Source of the DNA: Leptospira chreensis | GTDB lineage: Bacteria > Spirochaetota > Leptospiria > Leptospirales > Leptospiraceae | Direction: 5' to 3' | DNA length: 64,000 nt | Assembly: GCF_016919165.1 (NCBI RefSeq) | Contig: NZ_JAFFPS010000039.1 | Span: 1 to 64,000 of the forward strand | Part shown: positions 26,975 through 35,445 of the stretch, one piece after another | How positions within the stretch are numbered: the stretch's first letter is position 1 | Layout of the letters: each line of letters begins with the position of its first letter | Made by a program: the position numbers and the translations under genes | The notes under the pieces: model-generated | Database searches by the model: none | What the model was told of the DNA's origin: nothing | What the model saw: the letters and a program-made list of their open reading frames with translations, nothing else

Positions 26975-27739
26975 TTAAATTAAGTGAAAGATAGAATTCT
27001 TTTTTGGATCTTCTAATTGGCTTTCTCTATCTGGGAAATGATTCCATTGTTCTGCGGTTTGTTTCTTTTCCGGAAAGTTTGTGTATAGGATATCGAAGGA
27101 AAATCGTTTGGAATCGTAATTCCCTTTGTGGAGGAGATGAGCCGAAAACACAAGAAGGTCTCCTGGACCATGTGGGATGAGAATTTGATTAGGAATCGCA
27201 TCACTATTTTTTTTACCTTCTAATTCCAAACGCACTTTTCTTTCTTCTTCCAAATCCCAACGACTATGGGAACCAGGAACGAACCAAAGGCCTGGATCTG
27301 TTTCCAAAGGAATCCGAAAATGCCAAACATGATCTTTATGAATCCTTTGTTTTTGTTCCTCTTCTGAAATTCCCATGTATTGGATGTCTCTATGCCAATA
27401 GGGAAGTTTGTTTGTGTCGGTTGGATTAAAAAATATCTGCGTGTTGAGAAAGTAGATTGGATCTTGGAAAATCAAATCACAGATACTGAGGAGTAAGTCA
27501 GATCCAATAAATCCAAATAATGTTTTTCTATCTTGTACATCTTTTGTGAATCTCGTGGAGGTGAGATAAGCACTATTCACATTTTTTGGATTTTGAAATT
27601 CCCGTAACCATTCCTCATGGGAACGGAGAAGGATTTCTTTTAAGATATGAATCGTATCTAAGGGAATCCAATTGGGAAACAGATAGTAACCCAAGGATTC
27701 AAATTGTGATTTGGCAACGGATGGAATTCCTTTTGTCAT
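26975..27739 (-). CDS. Phytanoyl-CoA dioxygenase (PhyH)-family protein
   Basis: 254 residues from the ATG at 27739; an in-frame TTG at 27796 would add 19 residues but would overlap the upstream acetyltransferase. The Fe(II)/2-oxoglutarate facial triad is visible as WHRDI (HxD, about 115-118) and a distal HLLHKG, followed by RFSFDILY with the 2-oxoglutarate-binding Arg. The intermediate VPGSHSRWD and GPGDLLVF segments are typical of PhyH. It should hydroxylate a lipid or small-molecule substrate in the cytosol; substrate unknown. It starts nine bases after the GNAT gene and the two are likely co-transcribed. Confidence 0.82.
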   Translation of the reverse strand: MTKGIPSVAKSQFESLGYYLFPNWIPLDTIHILKEILLRSHEEWLREFQNPKNVNSAYLTSTRFTKDVQDRKTLFGFIGSDLLLSICDLIFQDPIYFLNTQIFFNPTDTNKLPYWHRDIQYMGISEEEQKQRIHKDHVWHFRIPLETDPGLWFVPGSHSRWDLEEERKVRLELEGKKNSDAIPNQILIPHGPGDLLVFSAHLLHKGNYDSKRFSFDILYTNFPEKKQTAEQWNHFPDRESQLEDPKKNSIFHLI

Positions 27740-27747
27740 ACAAAAGT

Positions 27748-28359
27748 TTAAATTTGTTTTTCCATATAGTGGTGCGAAGGAATGGTTCCTTCCCAACCTA
27801 AGGGATGCCTTGTTTCTTTGATTTGAAATCCTAACTTTTGGTAGAGAGAAATGGCTGGTTTGTTTTCAGCCGATACATCTAAAGAAGCTGTTTTATATTT
27901 TGTTTCTTTGTTTAACATGTATTCGATAAGTTCTTTCGCGATCCCTTTGTTTCTTTCTGATTCTAATACAGCAATATGGCCCAAATACAAACGTCCTGAC
28001 TTTGGAGGTTGGATGATGGTTTCTGTTTTGAGACCTCGTGCCATTACTTTCGGAGCATTCCATAAGTAGACAGAAAGGATACGAAGGGCCGTGCCTAAAG
28101 TGAGTGCTAAAAAACTGGGTTGGGAATAAGAAAGGATGGAACCCACCACTCGACCATCAATCTCTGCTACATAATGATTGGTATAGGATACAGTATTTCC
28201 TCTTCGTATGTAAGAAGAGTTTAAAAAATTAAAGGGAGTTTTTTTTCCTTCTTGGAAAACAAAAGTCCAGGCTTTGGGGCCTGAAGAATATATGAGAGGG
28301 ACAATAGAATCTACATCAGTAGGTGTTGCGTTTCGAATGGTTAGGTGGCTATTTGTCAT
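27748..28359 (-). CDS. GNAT-family N-acetyltransferase
   Basis: 203 residues. The acetyl-CoA binding motif is RNKGIAKEL (about 136-144) following LYLGHIAVL, and the C-terminal strand-helix SLDVSAENKPAISLYQKLGF is the standard GNAT ending. The region before it carries an extra hydrophobic helix (about 85-100). The substrate is unknown. It precedes the PhyH-family gene by nine bases and lies downstream of repeat copy B. Confidence 0.86.
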   Translation of the reverse strand: MTNSHLTIRNATPTDVDSIVPLIYSSGPKAWTFVFQEGKKTPFNFLNSSYIRRGNTVSYTNHYVAEIDGRVVGSILSYSQPSFLALTLGTALRILSVYLWNAPKVMARGLKTETIIQPPKSGRLYLGHIAVLESERNKGIAKELIEYMLNKETKYKTASLDVSAENKPAISLYQKLGFQIKETRHPLGWEGTIPSHHYMEKQI

Positions 28360-28454
28360 AAAAGGTAAGAGAAAGTGAAATCCTTAAATCGAGTTTGATC
28401 ACTCACTAAATTTTTTTGAAATCACTTTGATTCGTCAATAGAGAATTCCATTTT

Positions 28455-28530
28455 CCCCGCACCCCGGATTGGAGCGAAAATCCTTTCCGTTAGGAAAGAT
28501 TGTAGCGGAAAGCCGGAGATGTGCGCCCCA
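28455..28530. repeat. Dispersed palindromic intergenic repeat, copy B
   Basis: In the gap 28360-28552. Arms CGCAC (28458-28462) and GTGCG (28521-28525), then CCGG on both sides, enclose the core GGATTGGAGCGAAAATCC followed by TTTCC-gtta-GGAAA and GATTGTAGCGGAAAGCC. The motif GATTG-n-AGCGGAAA-(G/T)CC is shared with copies A, C and D. No open reading frame. Confidence 0.8.
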
Positions 28531-28552
28531 AAAAATAAACAAAACTTAAATT

Positions 28553-30178
28553 CTAAAATGTAAATGAGGCAAAGACATTGATGAGTTCTCTGGTTCCGAG
28601 TTGGGGACCGTTTAAATTTTGATGGAAGGGTTTGCCGTATTCGAATCCAAACCGGACTCCTTGTAAATATCCTTTTGTGATCAGGAAGTTAACACCGATG
28701 AGTAGGTCGCTACGCATTCCTCCTTGGCGGTAAGGATCATTTTGTGGATCCATTTTGGGATCTAAGGTAGCGTCTGCTCCTTGTAAGTTGAGCCATCTTT
28801 GTTTGGCAACACGAAGGGAGAAGGACATGGTTTCATGTACGAGAAAACTTGCCCATCCAGAGATTTCGTATCGATTGCCGAATCTGTAGTTGTTATCATT
28901 TTTTCCAATTCGTAAAGTGGCTTGTGATTGGGCTCCCCAAGAAATTCTTTTATAATTCCCGTTATACGAAACTTGAGGTAACAAACTATAGGTGCCAGAT
29001 CCAGGTTGCATATTATAAGGAACTTTTTGAACACCCATCATTGGCATATTGTCTCTTTCATCAATGGAACCTGTAGGAAGAGAAAGTCCCATACCTGTAA
29101 AAAAATTCTGATGTTCTGTTTTGATTAAACGGTAGGCGGTGCTAAAACTTACATCTCCAATCCCCGCGGAACTCATAGGAGCGCGGTCAAAATTACTCGA
29201 TACCATAGTCATTTTGTTTTTGATGGCGGGAACCATAAACATAATCATCCATTTGTCGGAAATAGAAGTCATGGCACTTACCATATTCATCTCCATCACC
29301 ATATCTGTGGGAACAGACATATAGTTGTACTTGTTAGGTGAAATTGTGGGAATCGTCGTTCCGAGAGGAGAACTTGTGATCAAACTTCCCGATGGCATCG
29401 ACACTGTTGGATCTGTGTAGGGAAAGTATAAGGTTCCTAGGTCAGATTGTCCTCTGGTTCCTGATTGTAAACCCCACATCTTCATACCCATATAGCGATA
29501 ATCCACCATCCATTTTCCTTTTTCATGGATATGAGGATTCATGATTCCTGCAGGTGCTAAGGCATCAGCGCGGTTATGGTGCTCATGTCCTTCGTGAACT
29601 TCATTACCTGTATGATCATGTTCCGAATGGTCTTCGCTCGGTGAACCATTGGGATGGAAATGGGGCATATCATCTTCTTCTAGATCGGTAGTGGTATTGT
29701 TTTTCGTCGGAGTGTCTTTTGGGTTTTGTGTGGATGTTTCTTGTTTTTGACCTAGTTTATTGTTAGGTGGCGATACTTCTACAGGTATCTCTGTATGGAT
29801 TTCAGTTCCATCGGAAAAAATCAAACGAAAAGGAATTAATTCTTTTAGTTTGAGAGGGGATTTGATTCCAAAAAGCATAATATGGTAACCCTTGGGACTA
29901 AGTTGTAGGGTGGAGTTTTTAGGAATGGGAAACTCTGCTATTGGAATCATTTTCATTCCTGAGTCCGATGGTAACATGGTAAATAATTCGACGCGGTCGG
30001 CGATATTGGACTTTGTTTGGATTAGTTTTTTTTCGGTGTTTGTTGTGTTGTGGATAGAAAAATATACAACAGAGTTTGTGCCGGATGTATATTTGATATA
30101 AGCATTCTCAATTTTGACTCCTTTGGAAAGTAGAGGAGAGGTGATTAGAAATAATAGGGTTAGTGTTTTAAGTTTCAT
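28553..30178 (-). CDS. PCu(A)C-type copper chaperone fused to His-rich linker and outer-membrane beta-barrel
   Basis: 541 residues from ATG 30178 (signal peptide MKLKTLTLLFLITSPLLSKG); longer upstream reading frame would run into the neighbouring gene. Residues about 20-135 form a PCu(A)C domain: M75 or M77 and the H99-x-M101 pair (GYHIML) are conserved Cu(I) ligands, but the usual first His is F66 (ELFTM). A His-rich linker (about 165-205, many H, D, E) probably binds metal. Residues about 215-541 are a beta-rich barrel with Met-rich loops (SYRYMGMKMWGL type), like transporter barrels of copper-resistance loci. Likely role: periplasmic and outer-membrane copper handling for NosZ. The fusion is unusual. 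Confidence 0.75.
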   Translation of the reverse strand: MKLKTLTLLFLITSPLLSKGVKIENAYIKYTSGTNSVVYFSIHNTTNTEKKLIQTKSNIADRVELFTMLPSDSGMKMIPIAEFPIPKNSTLQLSPKGYHIMLFGIKSPLKLKELIPFRLIFSDGTEIHTEIPVEVSPPNNKLGQKQETSTQNPKDTPTKNNTTTDLEEDDMPHFHPNGSPSEDHSEHDHTGNEVHEGHEHHNRADALAPAGIMNPHIHEKGKWMVDYRYMGMKMWGLQSGTRGQSDLGTLYFPYTDPTVSMPSGSLITSSPLGTTIPTISPNKYNYMSVPTDMVMEMNMVSAMTSISDKWMIMFMVPAIKNKMTMVSSNFDRAPMSSAGIGDVSFSTAYRLIKTEHQNFFTGMGLSLPTGSIDERDNMPMMGVQKVPYNMQPGSGTYSLLPQVSYNGNYKRISWGAQSQATLRIGKNDNNYRFGNRYEISGWASFLVHETMSFSLRVAKQRWLNLQGADATLDPKMDPQNDPYRQGGMRSDLLIGVNFLITKGYLQGVRFGFEYGKPFHQNLNGPQLGTRELINVFASFTF

Positions 30179-30205
30179 TTGTGTTATGGCCCTTTTTAAA
30201 AAAAT

Positions 30206-30233
30206 CATACTGGTTACTAAATTCACCAGTATG
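30206..30233. promoter_or_regulatory. Perfect 9-bp inverted repeat, candidate operator
   Basis: CATACTGGT at 30206-30214 and ACCAGTATG at 30225-30233, spaced by 10 bases. It lies 28 bases before the ATG of the PCu(A)C-barrel gene and just past the end of the upstream lipoprotein gene, an ideal place for a repressor or activator dimer site. The shape (long arms, about 28 bp total) fits an Rrf2- or TetR-type dimer. No regulator is encoded nearby. Confidence 0.5.
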
Positions 30234-30254
30234 ACAAGTGTTTGGAGAGAGAAT

Positions 30255-31040
30255 TTACATTTCTGTGTTCGATACAATGGAACCGATGGTAAAGGATGTG
30301 AGGGTCACACCATTCAATACAAATCCCAATCGATTACCGCTTGTATACACAGGTACATTCATCATTTGCATGATCGGATAGTAGGACATAGATCCTCGTT
30401 CCGTATCTGTTAGTTCCGAACAGGGTTTATTGAAACCATTTAGGAATCTAGATCCACTGGGTGTTGATTGGAAATCCAAACAAAAAGTATAACTGGTTCC
30501 TACAGAAGGAATGGGTGCAGAAACAGATCCGCCCTTTCCTGTGTTGGCAAATACACCTGAGGCATTTTTATATTGAGTTTGTGCTCCAGCAATGAGTCGG
30601 TATGTGGGACCACTGACTGGACTTCCCGCTCCATAAGCTATCACATCAAGTGTGCTAGTCGGTGAGTTGAATGTGAAGCTGACTTCGATATTGGTTCCTC
30701 CTTTGTTTGTGGCGAGCATCACATCGTTATTTGTATACAATACAGAAGAGGCACTCATACCGGTGGCTCCCTTTGTAATCTCTGTTTGTGTGAGACCTAA
30801 ATTGGTAAATCCCACTTCATTGCAGTCTTGGATTGTATACTTTGTGCGTGGTTTACTTTCCACTTGTGTGAGGTTACTGGTAATGGCTTGTGTAGAGGAA
30901 AGGGCACAGCCTGGGTTGGCACTTGCCGCTACCAGAAGCGAAAGTAGATTGGATGAGTTGTTTGCTTCTGTCGTTTTTGCCATACTACAATTAATTGTGA
31001 TAAGACCTATAAGAGTGGATGAAAATAGATTCTTTAACAT
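30255..31040 (-). CDS. Secreted lipoprotein of the copper/N2O island, function unknown
   Basis: 261 residues. The signal ends in LIGLITINC (Cys18), a relaxed spirochaetal lipobox with Asn at -1. The mature part is Ser/Thr-rich and beta-rich with Cys44, Cys73, Cys188 and Cys205 that could form disulfides; no known domain is recognised, though the Met-rich tail (SYYPIMQMMNVP) suggests metal binding. It is transcribed in the same direction as, and 76 bases before, the copper-chaperone fusion, which supports a shared metal-related task. Overall composition looks like many Leptospira-specific lipoproteins. Confidence 0.65.
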   Translation of the reverse strand: MLKNLFSSTLIGLITINCSMAKTTEANNSSNLLSLLVAASANPGCALSSTQAITSNLTQVESKPRTKYTIQDCNEVGFTNLGLTQTEITKGATGMSASSVLYTNNDVMLATNKGGTNIEVSFTFNSPTSTLDVIAYGAGSPVSGPTYRLIAGAQTQYKNASGVFANTGKGGSVSAPIPSVGTSYTFCLDFQSTPSGSRFLNGFNKPCSELTDTERGSMSYYPIMQMMNVPVYTSGNRLGFVLNGVTLTSFTIGSIVSNTEM

Positions 31041-31142
31041 AAAATTACCTTTTGATCGAATACCAAGGACTTAACTTTTGGTTCAGTTTGCCTTATTGAT
31101 TGGGATGGTTCCTTTATAGGGAACCGGTACATTCCTTTGGTT

Positions 31143-31556
31143 CTAAGAGAATGTGGGTCTTGGTGGTTTGTCAGGTGGGTGGGAGAATCCATTCAACAAA
31201 TGAACGTTTGTTTGGAATGGATGAATGAGAGCATCATAGGCGATTTGATTTTGAAATTTTGTTTCGAACGGGAAACTAGGATTCATCAATTGCGATTGGA
31301 GAACCTTGGTTGCCGATTTTTTCTTAGAGCAGGAACATTGGTGCGGGCCACTTTGTTTTGTTAGATGGCAGGTGATTCGTTTTGATTGGTGTGAGTCTTC
31401 CTCTCTATGGATTTCGTTTTTAGAACCATGATTGCAATGGCAAATCATAGAAAGACGATATAAGGACTGGGCAAGAAGTCCCGTTTCCAAAAATAGGATT
31501 TTACCTATAAAAGGAAGGAGGATCAAAACCGAGACAATTTGTATCCAACGTTTCAT
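31143..31556 (-). CDS. Membrane-anchored Cys/His-rich small protein, FNR-box regulated
   Basis: 137 residues from ATG 31556. After an N-terminal membrane helix (about 5-25) there are two tight metal-ligand clusters, CHCNH (39-43) and HQCSC (72-76), with additional CH at 63-64 and several His between. This dense pattern suggests binding of copper or another soft metal at the periplasmic face. No family recognised. An FNR/DNR-type box with a well-spaced -10 precedes it, and nosY ends just upstream, so it probably serves NosZ copper loading. A TTG at 31565 is an alternative start; -10 geometry leaves almost no leader either way. Confidence 0.6.
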   Translation of the reverse strand: MKRWIQIVSVLILLPFIGKILFLETGLLAQSLYRLSMICHCNHGSKNEIHREEDSHQSKRITCHLTKQSGPHQCSCSKKKSATKVLQSQLMNPSFPFETKFQNQIAYDALIHPFQTNVHLLNGFSHPPDKPPRPTFS

Positions 31557-31570
31557 GGCAGTCAAATATC

Positions 31571-31612
31571 ATTCTACTTCAGTTCACTCAATCTTTCCAT
31601 GATCTATATCAA
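31571..31612 (-). promoter_or_regulatory. FNR/DNR-type box and matching -10 element
   Basis: On the minus strand TTGATATAGATCAT (31612 to 31599) matches TTGAT-N4-ATCAA with one mismatch. Exactly 22 bases downstream is TAGAAT (31576-31571), five of six matches to TATAAT. A 22-base gap is the class II FNR architecture (site centred at -41.5). The predicted transcript would start about 8 bases before the ATG at 31556, that is, almost leaderless. Confidence 0.65.
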
Positions 31613-31648
31613 GTGGATTTAAGTTATTTGATGAAATCATATATAAAA

Positions 31649-32434
31649 TTAGAAATTTCGTTTTTGGAATCGTTTGAAAGAAATCATTAAAGGAATGATC
31701 ACCCATAAAGATAAAAACAAAACAGTAATCAAAGATACACCGACTAGTCCCAGTTGTTTTAATAACAGAGCTCCTGAAAACCCGAGAAGGGCCGAAGAAC
31801 TTGTTTGTAAAATCAGAAGAATTCTAATTAAATCAATTGGGTTCAGTAAGATGATGATGAGGGATGGAATTTCAATGGGATAATCTCCCAAATATAAACT
31901 AAAGATAAAAACTAAAGCATCAAAAAAGATAAAGAAATACAACCAAACCAAAAGGGAAGTGGTTAGAATGATTTCCCCTCTTCGGATAAAAGAAGAAATA
32001 AAAAATGCAATCGCAACAAAGATCGCAGTTAAAAAGATTCCAAAAGTCAATAGTTCCAAAAATAAAAAAAGAAACTTAGGATCATGAATAAAGAAAATCA
32101 CTCCAGGAACTCCAAGCCCACATACTAGGCCGAGTGATAAAGAGATCGTAATTCCGAAATACTTTCCAAAGAATAGTGCAGTCCGACTCACTGATTTCGA
32201 AAGTAAAACTTCTGCAAAAGGCATCGATTCTAAAAATGACATTCCTGAGAATGTAATCGAAAAGAGAGGAATGACGATGAGTGTTAAGTTCATAATACTT
32301 ACGAGCAAACGGATTCCGTTTTGATCGCCAAAAAAACTAAGGACCATCATCACGAGGACAAGTAGCCCAGAGTAAATGAATACCCAGCGGCTTCGTATAT
32401 TTTCTTTAATTTCAAAGATTAAAATTTCTTTCAT
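31649..32434 (-). CDS. nosY: NosY-type ABC transporter permease
   Basis: 261 residues with six hydrophobic helices, the standard size of NosY and related ABC-2 permeases. It has the N-terminal arginine-containing cytoplasmic helix (IKENIRSRWVF) seen in this family. NosD, NosF and NosY form a membrane complex needed to assemble the CuZ centre of nitrous-oxide reductase; the ATPase NosF is encoded immediately upstream with a four-base overlap. No membrane glitch or frameshift is visible. Last gene of the FAS1-nos transcription unit. Confidence 0.85.
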   Translation of the reverse strand: MKEILIFEIKENIRSRWVFIYSGLLVLVMMVLSFFGDQNGIRLLVSIMNLTLIVIPLFSITFSGMSFLESMPFAEVLLSKSVSRTALFFGKYFGITISLSLGLVCGLGVPGVIFFIHDPKFLFLFLELLTFGIFLTAIFVAIAFFISSFIRRGEIILTTSLLVWLYFFIFFDALVFIFSLYLGDYPIEIPSLIIILLNPIDLIRILLILQTSSSALLGFSGALLLKQLGLVGVSLITVLFLSLWVIIPLMISFKRFQKRNF

Positions 32435-33138
32435 GGTTTTGTTTTGTATTCCTCATTCCAGAAATTCATCAAAGCCTGATCTAAATCAGTTTTGTTGTTT
32501 TTTCGTAGGAAATTTCCGGGTGAATCATCAATAAGAATGGATCCTTCTGATAATAATAGGAAGCGATCTGCTAACTCTTGTAATTCTGCTAGGATATGAG
32601 TCGAAAAGATGACAAGAGATCCTTCCTTTTTCTTTTCGACTAAAAGAGACTTTAGTAAATGGGAGATGTAGGGATCTAAACTAGCTGTGGGTTCATCAAT
32701 GACATATAAATCTTTTTTGGAAGAAAAACATTGAAGGATGCTGATCTTTTGTTTGGTTCCCCCGGAGAGAGATCCAATTTTTTTATCCATATGATTGTTT
32801 AATTCTAATGTTGAGAGTAAGTTTTGAAATGATTCTTCTTCGACAGGTTCTAGTTTTTTAAAAAAAGAAATCAGTTCTTTTACTTTTATATTTGCCGGGA
32901 ACCGAGGTGTTTGTGGCATATAACCGATCGTATGTGGAGTTTGTTTTTTTTCGATAAACTGGATGGAACCGGAACTTGGTTGGACAAGCCCAAGAATTCC
33001 TTTGATGAGAGAACTTTTTCCGGATCCATTGGGGCCAATGATGGAGAGAATGGTTCCCGGTTCGGTTAGAAAATTTACATCTTTCACAGCAACGGAGTTT
33101 CCTCCATAACTAATGGTAAGATTTTTTACTTCGATCAT
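32431..33138 (-). CDS. nosF: NosF-type ABC transporter ATPase
   Basis: 235 residues, an ABC ATPase. Walker A GPNGSGKSS (about 35-43), signature LSGGTKQK (about 123-130) and Walker B LYVIDEPTASLD (about 144-155) are intact; the Q-loop is IGYMPQTPRF. It energises the NosDFY assembly complex for the copper centre of NosZ, probably by moving a sulfur or copper species. It overlaps nosD by four bases and nosY by four bases, a coupled trio. Confidence 0.9.
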   Translation of the reverse strand: MIEVKNLTISYGGNSVAVKDVNFLTEPGTILSIIGPNGSGKSSLIKGILGLVQPSSGSIQFIEKKQTPHTIGYMPQTPRFPANIKVKELISFFKKLEPVEEESFQNLLSTLELNNHMDKKIGSLSGGTKQKISILQCFSSKKDLYVIDEPTASLDPYISHLLKSLLVEKKKEGSLVIFSTHILAELQELADRFLLLSEGSILIDDSPGNFLRKNNKTDLDQALMNFWNEEYKTKP

Positions 33139-34499
33139 ATTCTTTCCTTCATCCGAGGATGTTGGTCTTCAAATTCGATTGGGGTTACGATGGGAAATGC
33201 TTTTTCAATTCCTTGTAAAAATAAAACGACAGGGGATTCATACAAGACCATTAGAAAAGGGTAAACTGCAATCCAGTAACCAAAGAAGTGAATGGTTTTA
33301 TGAGGGATGTCACCGAAATGATCTTTATCTAAATCATAACCTTCATAATGATCCCAGTAGTTATTGATAAATTCATTTGTAGTTGATTTTGTATTGGTAC
33401 TAATATCAAAAACATTCTTTATAAAATTATTATTTGTGATTTTGTTATGATCGGTATTTCCTAGAATTTTGATTCCCCATCCATTGTTGATGAAATCATT
33501 ATTTTGAAATTTGATATTGGTAATTCCATCCGCAAAAACCGCAATGGTATTTCCTTCGAAACGATTTTTGGATAAGGTACTGTCTGCAATGTCTTTAAGT
33601 AAAATTCCATTGGAACTTTCTCCCCAGTTATCCAAAAATTGATTTTCTTCCATGATGATATCCTTGCTATACATCACAGCAACACCGGCAGAATTTTTTT
33701 TAAAAACATTACGACTGAATTGGTTGTGACCTGAAAACATAAAGTGCATTCCATAACGAATGTTTTCTTTGGATTCATTCCCTTCAATTTCTAGGTGTTC
33801 CGAAAATTCTAAATAAATTCCATCTCTATGTTTTTCTAGTCTGTTCCCAATGATTTTGTTATGGCTTGCTGACCAAAGATGAATTCCATTTCCTCCGAGA
33901 ACTTCATTTTCCGCATTCCCAATGGAGATATTATTTTTCAGTATGCAGTTGGTTGTTTCTGCGAGATAAAAACCATAAACATTATCTTCTAGGCTTAAGT
34001 TTTCAAAGTGGCAGTTTTTAACTTTATCAGCATACACTCCTGCAAATTCGGTTAAATCAGAAATTCCACTTCCTATGATTTTTAAATTCTTTAGGCGAAC
34101 CCCATTCGAATAAATTCCAAACACATGTTTTTGTTTGAGTCCATCAATCACGACCCCAGCTTCTCCTTGGATGGTAATGGATTTGGTGATGGATAAAAAA
34201 CCTTCTTTATAAATTCCCGCTTGGACCTGAACGGTATCCCCATTTTGTGAAAGGGATATGGCTTCTTTGACTGTTTTTATCGTACAATTTGTACATACGG
34301 AAATGGTTTTAGAAAACAAAGAATGGATGGGAAGAGTAGTAAGTAATATAAAAGTAAATAAGAATGTAAATTGTTTGATTGTGTGAATGTTAGGATTCGC
34401 ATGATGATTTCGATTTGTTTTTGGCTTCCCTTTCGCTCTAGGTGGAAGTCTATTATTTTTGGAATGGGATAGAGTCTTCATAAGTTTTAAAAGCGGCAT
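33135..34499 (-). CDS. nosD: NosD periplasmic copper-assembly protein (beta-helix)
   Basis: 454 residues. After a basic N-terminus and a signal/anchor helix (about 43-62) comes a right-handed parallel beta-helix with the repeated pattern N-x-(I/F)-x-x-N (for example GNRLEKHRDGIYLEFS, ENQFLDN, NNDFINN), the NosD/CASH carbohydrate-binding-like fold. NosD is the periplasmic part of the NosDFY complex. The ATG at 34499 has GGGAG five bases upstream, supporting this start, although it overlaps nosL by 47 bases. The N-terminal extension before the signal helix is longer than in most NosD proteins. Confidence 0.9.
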   Translation of the reverse strand: MPLLKLMKTLSHSKNNRLPPRAKGKPKTNRNHHANPNIHTIKQFTFLFTFILLTTLPIHSLFSKTISVCTNCTIKTVKEAISLSQNGDTVQVQAGIYKEGFLSITKSITIQGEAGVVIDGLKQKHVFGIYSNGVRLKNLKIIGSGISDLTEFAGVYADKVKNCHFENLSLEDNVYGFYLAETTNCILKNNISIGNAENEVLGGNGIHLWSASHNKIIGNRLEKHRDGIYLEFSEHLEIEGNESKENIRYGMHFMFSGHNQFSRNVFKKNSAGVAVMYSKDIIMEENQFLDNWGESSNGILLKDIADSTLSKNRFEGNTIAVFADGITNIKFQNNDFINNGWGIKILGNTDHNKITNNNFIKNVFDISTNTKSTTNEFINNYWDHYEGYDLDKDHFGDIPHKTIHFFGYWIAVYPFLMVLYESPVVLFLQGIEKAFPIVTPIEFEDQHPRMKERI

Positions 34500-34839
34500 A
34501 ACCCGCTCCCATCGGTGAACGAATTTTATCGGATTGGACGATGATCGCCTGATCTTCCAATAGAAATTCTTTTGTATCTAGGTAATTGGTGACCCAGATT
34601 TTTTCTATGTTTAAGTTTTTATCTTTTTGGAACTGGTTCTTACATTCAATGGCATCGAAATGGTATCTTTTTCCTTTGTAGGTAATGAGTTGGGTGTGAA
34701 ATCGCATATCAACAATGTTCATGGAACAATGGCTGCATTTCATTTCCCCCACAGTCAGTTTTTCTGGATGAACTTCCCCACAGTGGATCAAACCAACTGT
34801 GAGGAAAATACAAACTAGTTTTGAACTTTTAAACCACAT
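34453..34839 (-). CDS. nosL: NosL copper chaperone lipoprotein
   Basis: 128 residues from ATG 34839 (GAAGGA nine bases upstream); an earlier ATG at 34863 is possible. The signal ends in LIHC, a lipobox. The NosL metal motif CSHCSM (C43, C46 and M48 counted from 34863) is intact and is followed by the RFHTQLITYKGKRYHFDAIEC region typical of the family. NosL delivers Cu(I) to apo-NosZ. It overlaps the upstream membrane-protein gene by 11 bases and nosD by 47 bases. Confidence 0.9.
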   Translation of the reverse strand: MWFKSSKLVCIFLTVGLIHCGEVHPEKLTVGEMKCSHCSMNIVDMRFHTQLITYKGKRYHFDAIECKNQFQKDKNLNIEKIWVTNYLDTKEFLLEDQAIIVQSDKIRSPMGAGYAAFKTYEDSIPFQK

Positions 34840-35440
34840 TTGATTTTTTCCTTCGATTTTCATCCCAGAGAATATAAACCAATGTGACGAGACTAAGGCC
34901 TAAAATGATACCACCATAGGAAGGATAACTACAAGCAGTTATGTTTAACATCACCTTACAACCAAGTAATGGTGGTTGATAAGCCATCCCTTCAATGATG
35001 ATGGGAGCATCAGGATTTAAGTTATGTCCGTAGTTATATTCCCATCGCCAAAAATCCGAAAGTCCCACAAGTCCTACAATGATTAGGTTGATGATTCCTA
35101 AAATGGCCATTCCTACTTTTGGATATAGTTCCGTGATGAAAGCACCAAGGATCAGATAACCAAGAACATACGGCATAAACAGTAGTTCTGGAATGGATTC
35201 TGAAACAATCTCTTGCATACCAATGTAATGATTCAAAAGATTTATGTTTTTTAAATCATAAGGTGTCGCACCAGTGATTTTACTAATCCAGATCTGCATT
35301 CCCAGTCCTTCTGGGTATTGCGGAGCCGAAATGGAAATGGACCAAATAGGAATCAAATATACCAAACCAAGAACCAAACCGACCCCTAAGATTAGGAGTC
35401 GGTTTCTTTTACTTAACGTTTGGAAAAGTAAAGTTTTCAT
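34829..35440 (-). CDS. Polytopic membrane protein of clade II nos clusters (NosB-like candidate)
   Basis: 203 residues with four or five membrane helices and two cysteine-containing segments near the C-terminus (LGCKVMLNITACSYPSYGG). A conserved membrane protein usually follows nosZ in clade II (epsilonproteobacterial and Bacteroidetes-type) nos clusters and is called NosB in Wolinella; position, size and topology match, but I base the link mainly on context. It would participate in electron delivery or NosZ maturation at the membrane. Six bases after nosZ and overlapping nosL. Confidence 0.6.
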   Translation of the reverse strand: MKTLLFQTLSKRNRLLILGVGLVLGLVYLIPIWSISISAPQYPEGLGMQIWISKITGATPYDLKNINLLNHYIGMQEIVSESIPELLFMPYVLGYLILGAFITELYPKVGMAILGIINLIIVGLVGLSDFWRWEYNYGHNLNPDAPIIIEGMAYQPPLLGCKVMLNITACSYPSYGGIILGLSLVTLVYILWDENRRKKSNVV

Positions 35441-35445
35441 ACAAG

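Noticed and set aside
30255..31040. MbnP-type copper-binding protein assignment for the island lipoprotein
   Set aside because: Tempting by context and by the Met-rich tail, but I cannot match the conserved MbnP strands, so the gene is left as unknown.
31107..31125. GGTTCC/GGAACC stem near the promoter of the 30255-31040 lipoprotein
   Set aside because: Six-bp stem without a T-run or conserved spacing; too weak to call a terminator or an operator.
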